From positions 62,001-126,000 of the forward strand of contig CAWDMN010000049.1 in the NCBI GenBank assembly GCA_963803155.1: a stretch of 64,000 nucleotides of DNA, given 5' to 3'. The position numbers and the translations under genes are program-made. Below are positions 61,160 to 64,000 of this stretch, one piece after another. The stretch comes from CAWDMN01 sp963803155. GTDB lineage: Bacteria; Acidobacteriota; Terriglobia; Versatilivoradales; Versatilivoraceae. The notes under the pieces were generated by a model. The model made no database searches, was not told the DNA's origin, and saw nothing but the letters and a program-made list of their open reading frames with translations. Within the stretch, counting starts at the first letter, position 1. The number at the start of each line of letters is the position of its first letter.

Positions 61160-62557
61160 ATGGTAATTTATCTTCCTGATGCGATGTCTGAAATTCCCGC
61201 TGAAGAGGACCTTACACCTCGGCAAATTGTGGAGGAACTTGACAAATATGTGGTAGGCCAGAAACAGGCCAAACGGGCAGTGGCGGTGGCCTTGCGCAAC
61301 CGCATCCGGCGGCAGAAACTGCCGGAAGATTTAGCGGAAGAGGTTCTGCCCAAGAACATCATCATGATCGGACCCACCGGAGTGGGAAAAACCGAAATTG
61401 CCCGGCGTCTCTCCCGGCTGACCTATTCCCCTTTTCTCAAGGTGGAAGCCTCCAAATTCACCGAAGTGGGCTATGTCGGCAGGGATGTGGAGTCCATGAT
61501 CCGTGACTTGGTGGAAATTTCCATTGACATGGTGCGGGAGGAAAAGCTCGAAGAAGTAGGCGAAAAAGCCGAACAAAATGCTGAAGAACGGGTTCTTGAT
61601 TTGCTGCTTCCCCCGACTACTGTTGCCGCCAAAACCTCCGAACCGGCCGAGGATAGCGCGCAGTCGCAGGAGACCTTTCAGAAGACACGTGAAAAATTGC
61701 GGGCCCAGCTTAGGGATGGCAAGTTGGATGACCGGATTGTGGAACTCGATGTGCGGGAAAAAGCATCCCCTTCCTTCGAAATCATCACAAATGCCGGGGT
61801 TGAGGAGATGGACATCAATTTGAAGGATATGATTCCCGGTCTCTTCGGACAAAAAACCCGCAAACGGAAGATGAAGGTAGTAGAGGCGATGGAATATCTC
61901 ATTCAGGAAGAGGAGCAGAAACTGGTCGACATGGATCAGGTGACTCGGATCGCCGTGGACCGGGTGGAGCAGAATGGAATCATCTTCCTGGATGAAGTCG
62001 ACAAAATTGCGGGCCGAGAGTCCGGACATGGTCCCGATGTTAGCCGGGAAGGGGTCCAGCGCGACATCCTTCCCATCGTGGAAGGGACCACCGTCAACAC
62101 TCGTTACGGATTTGTCCAGACCGATCACATCCTCTTCATCGCGGCCGGAGCCTTTCACGTCAGTAAACCTTCCGACCTGATCCCGGAATTGCAGGGCCGA
62201 TTTCCCATTCGCGTAGAACTCGAGCCGCTCACCGTCGATGATTTTGTCCGCATTCTCACGGAGCCCAAGAACGCGCTCATCAAGCAATATACCGGCTTGT
62301 TGGGGACCGACGGGATTGAGCTGAATTTTATTGACGATGGAATCCGGGAGATTGCCCGCTATGCGGCTCTCGTGAATGAACGGACCGAAAACATCGGCGC
62401 CCGGCGGTTGCATACCATTATGGAAAAGCTGCTGGATGAAGTCTCATTTGAGGGGCCGGACCTGAAAGAAAAAAATGTGACCATCGATGCGGCTTATGTC
62501 CGCAATATGCTGGAATCGATTGTCAAGGATCAGGATCTTAGCCGATACATCCTCTGA
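61160..62557 (+). CDS. hslU: HslU, ATPase subunit of the HslVU protease
   Basis: A 465-residue AAA+ unfoldase with GAGG before ATG 61160; a second ATG at 61184 could be used instead. Walker A is MIGPTGVGKTEIARRLSRLT. Pore loop: EVGYVGRDVESMIRDL. The I-domain insertion runs about 140-250. Walker B is NGIIFLDEVDKIAGRESGHG, followed by the arginine-finger region ELQGRFPIRVELEPLTVDDF. The C-terminal DLSRYIL ends with the tail that docks into HslV. It unfolds substrates for HslV. Confidence 0.97.
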   Translation: MVIYLPDAMSEIPAEEDLTPRQIVEELDKYVVGQKQAKRAVAVALRNRIRRQKLPEDLAEEVLPKNIIMIGPTGVGKTEIARRLSRLTYSPFLKVEASKFTEVGYVGRDVESMIRDLVEISIDMVREEKLEEVGEKAEQNAEERVLDLLLPPTTVAAKTSEPAEDSAQSQETFQKTREKLRAQLRDGKLDDRIVELDVREKASPSFEIITNAGVEEMDINLKDMIPGLFGQKTRKRKMKVVEAMEYLIQEEEQKLVDMDQVTRIAVDRVEQNGIIFLDEVDKIAGRESGHGPDVSREGVQRDILPIVEGTTVNTRYGFVQTDHILFIAAGAFHVSKPSDLIPELQGRFPIRVELEPLTVDDFVRILTEPKNALIKQYTGLLGTDGIELNFIDDGIREIARYAALVNERTENIGARRLHTIMEKLLDEVSFEGPDLKEKNVTIDAAYVRNMLESIVKDQDLSRYIL

Positions 62558-62809
62558 CGGGACTTCATCCCGGTTTATGGGATGGGACGATCGTAGAAGT
62601 CCCGACATTGCCAGCATCATCGAGTAATTTGGCTCAAAGTTCCAGGCCGGAGACATTTTTATCGAGCAATGATTGCCGTTGGGCATTTTGGTGCGAAAGA
62701 GGGAACTCGCGTGAAATTTGGCCAAATGCAGCTTGATGTATTACGCGCTTAAGGGCTAAAGCATCCTTCCCGAATTATCCACGTATCAACTTATTTACGG
62801 ACGGCCTTT

Positions 62810-63901
62810 TTGAAACGACAAAGCTCAAGCTCTTTTTTTCGATGGATTGGTTTTTTTCTGCCGGTTCTCTTAGGGTTGTCTGGCTGTGGTAATGTGGGCG
62901 ATCCCCAGCCTCCCTGGGTACGGATCCCTCAAAAGGTGTCAGACCTCTCCGCCACGCAGATAGGCAGTCGAATCTCCTTGGCTTTCTCCCTACCCAAATT
63001 CAACACCGATGGATCTTCAGCCCCCCCCATCGGCCGGGTGGAGATATACAAGCTGAGCACTGCCATGCCGGTTGAACTCCCACTGCCATTCAAACAATTC
63101 GAAAAACAGGCCCAACTGTTTCGCACGCTCCCCGCCTCTTCTTTGCCGGAAAGTTCCGATCGGAAAATGACCTTGGAAGACTCTTTGCCGCCGGAGAAAA
63201 TAACCGCTGACGGCGGACCTCTGGTCACTTACGCTGTTCGGATTTTCAGCCGGAAAAACCAATCGGCGGGTTACTCGAACCTGGTTTCTCTGCAGTTGGC
63301 GCCGGAACTGTTTACTCCCGGGGACTTTCATCTCTTGGAAATTGGCGAAAAATTTATTCGAATTGGATGGAAACCGCCCACGGAGGTGTCTTTGGAAGCT
63401 GCTTCAAAGGTAAAATTTAGGGTTTATCGATCCACTGTTCCCCATTCGGCCGCCCCCGAAATCTTAACTCCCGAACCCTTGGCGGTTGACCGGTTCGAAG
63501 ACGCCAATTTCAATCTGGGCGCCACCTACTATTACTCAGTCACGACGGTCATGGAAACCGCCACGGGCTTGGCGATGAGCCAACCTACTCCCGAACTCAA
63601 AGTGGTCAATATGGATTGCTATCCACCCCAGGTTCCCTCGGATTTGACGGCCATCAGCGACGGAAAAGTTGTCAGCTTGGTTTGGACTCCCAACACGGAG
63701 GGCGATTTCGCCGGATACTGGATTTTCCGCAAAGAAGCCGCGGGCGAAGAAAAACGGTTGAATGAACAGTTGCTCACCTCGGCTGCTTTTACTGATAAGG
63801 CGGTGGAGGCCGGGAAGAGTTATTCGTATCGGGTAAAAGCGGTGGATAAGAGTGGAAACGAAAGCGATTTTTCGCCGGAGGCCAGCGAAAAGGTGCAGTA
63901 G
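62810..63901 (+). CDS. Lipoprotein with fibronectin type III domain
   Basis: A 363-residue protein starting at TTG 62810; no strong ribosome site is visible. The lipobox is LLGLSGCGN (Cys near 26), so it is probably an outer-membrane lipoprotein. Three beta-sandwich regions are visible. The last, at about 270-363, is a clear fibronectin type III domain (PPQVPSDLTAISDGKVVSLV, YWIFRKEAAGEEKRL, SYSYRVKAVDKSGNESDFSP). Two weaker ones come before it. No catalytic motif is seen. It may present a surface binding module. The gap upstream (62558-62809) shows only a degenerate GCTAAAGCATCC fragment. Confidence 0.75.
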   Translation: MKRQSSSSFFRWIGFFLPVLLGLSGCGNVGDPQPPWVRIPQKVSDLSATQIGSRISLAFSLPKFNTDGSSAPPIGRVEIYKLSTAMPVELPLPFKQFEKQAQLFRTLPASSLPESSDRKMTLEDSLPPEKITADGGPLVTYAVRIFSRKNQSAGYSNLVSLQLAPELFTPGDFHLLEIGEKFIRIGWKPPTEVSLEAASKVKFRVYRSTVPHSAAPEILTPEPLAVDRFEDANFNLGATYYYSVTTVMETATGLAMSQPTPELKVVNMDCYPPQVPSDLTAISDGKVVSLVWTPNTEGDFAGYWIFRKEAAGEEKRLNEQLLTSAAFTDKAVEAGKSYSYRVKAVDKSGNESDFSPEASEKVQ

Positions 63902-63964
63902 AGCCAGTTTTCAAATGGCGATCTCCATTACGCTGGCTCGAAGCAAATGCCCCGGATCTTGGCG

Positions 63965-64000
63965 CCTGCGTGTAGCGCAGACTCGCGCCTTTCAACGAGT
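63965..64000. repeat. Start of a TGTAGCGC repeat copy at the window edge
   Basis: TGTAGCGCAGACTCGCG at about 63972 resembles the end of the 35037-35140 element (TGTAGCGCAGACCCGC on its minus strand). The copy is cut by the window edge. Confidence 0.45.

Noticed and set aside
61331..62413. 360-codon open frame antisense to hslU
   Set aside because: It lies entirely opposite a well-conserved HslU gene and has no family features; it is a shadow frame.

Overview
The window is about 52% G+C and reads like a chromosomal segment of an Acidobacteriota-type Gram-negative bacterium. This is inferred from gene content, since there is no rRNA to check. The signs are two Oar-like TonB-dependent receptors with an N-terminal carboxypeptidase-regulatory-like domain, many twin-arginine (TAT) exported Gfo/Idh/MocA enzymes, a membrane-anchored winged-helix regulator divergent from a receptor, HslVU, and a VKOR/DsbA pair. 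No tRNA, rRNA, CRISPR array, phage or transposase gene was seen.

Region 1 (1-31 kb) is dominated by exported carbohydrate and amino-sugar enzymes. It holds a receptor cut by the left edge, an amidohydrolase, two GH20-type hexosaminidases, a GH18 chitinase, a GH109-like Gfo/Idh protein, two more TAT-exported Gfo/Idh proteins, an esterase, a DUF4832-type putative glycosidase, and two copies of a multi-membrane-span HGSNAT/NagX-like acyltransferase. A translationally coupled pair follows: a SelA/DgaE-like PLP enzyme and an EF_0837-like amidohydrolase, both exported, with an exported RidA protein nearby. Together they suggest periplasmic breakdown of N-acetylated amino-sugar polymers such as chitin or peptidoglycan fragments. 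An ECF sigma/anti-sigma/TonB-like cluster and a frameshifted alaA aminotransferase sit inside this region.

Region 2 (31-43 kb) has a small protein that duplicates the C-terminal domain of the MerR regulator next to it, a membrane methyltransferase, two divergent TPR paralogues, an exported SAM methyltransferase, and a 1140-residue Oar-like receptor divergent from its likely regulator.

Region 3 (43-64 kb) is mostly metabolic and housekeeping: acyl-CoA transferase plus alanine dehydrogenase, metallophosphoesterases, YjbQ, a cysteine-synthase homologue, a Crp/Fnr regulator divergent from a ferredoxin gene across a perfect FNR-type box, a MinD-like ATPase, DsbA-like/VKOR, hslVU and lipoproteins.

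The most unusual structure is a family of intergenic mosaic arrays near 17.0, 20.5-20.9, 22.6, 27.8, 53.2 and 56.9 kb. A roughly 50-bp link (GATTTTCTGAGGAG, six bases, ATG, then a short open frame reading about MPAWLAQQEDEN) alternates with different palindromic cargo modules. At two arrays the last link supplies the Shine-Dalgarno site and ATG of a real gene (starts 27781 on - and 57062 on +). Several other dispersed palindromic repeat families are also present.
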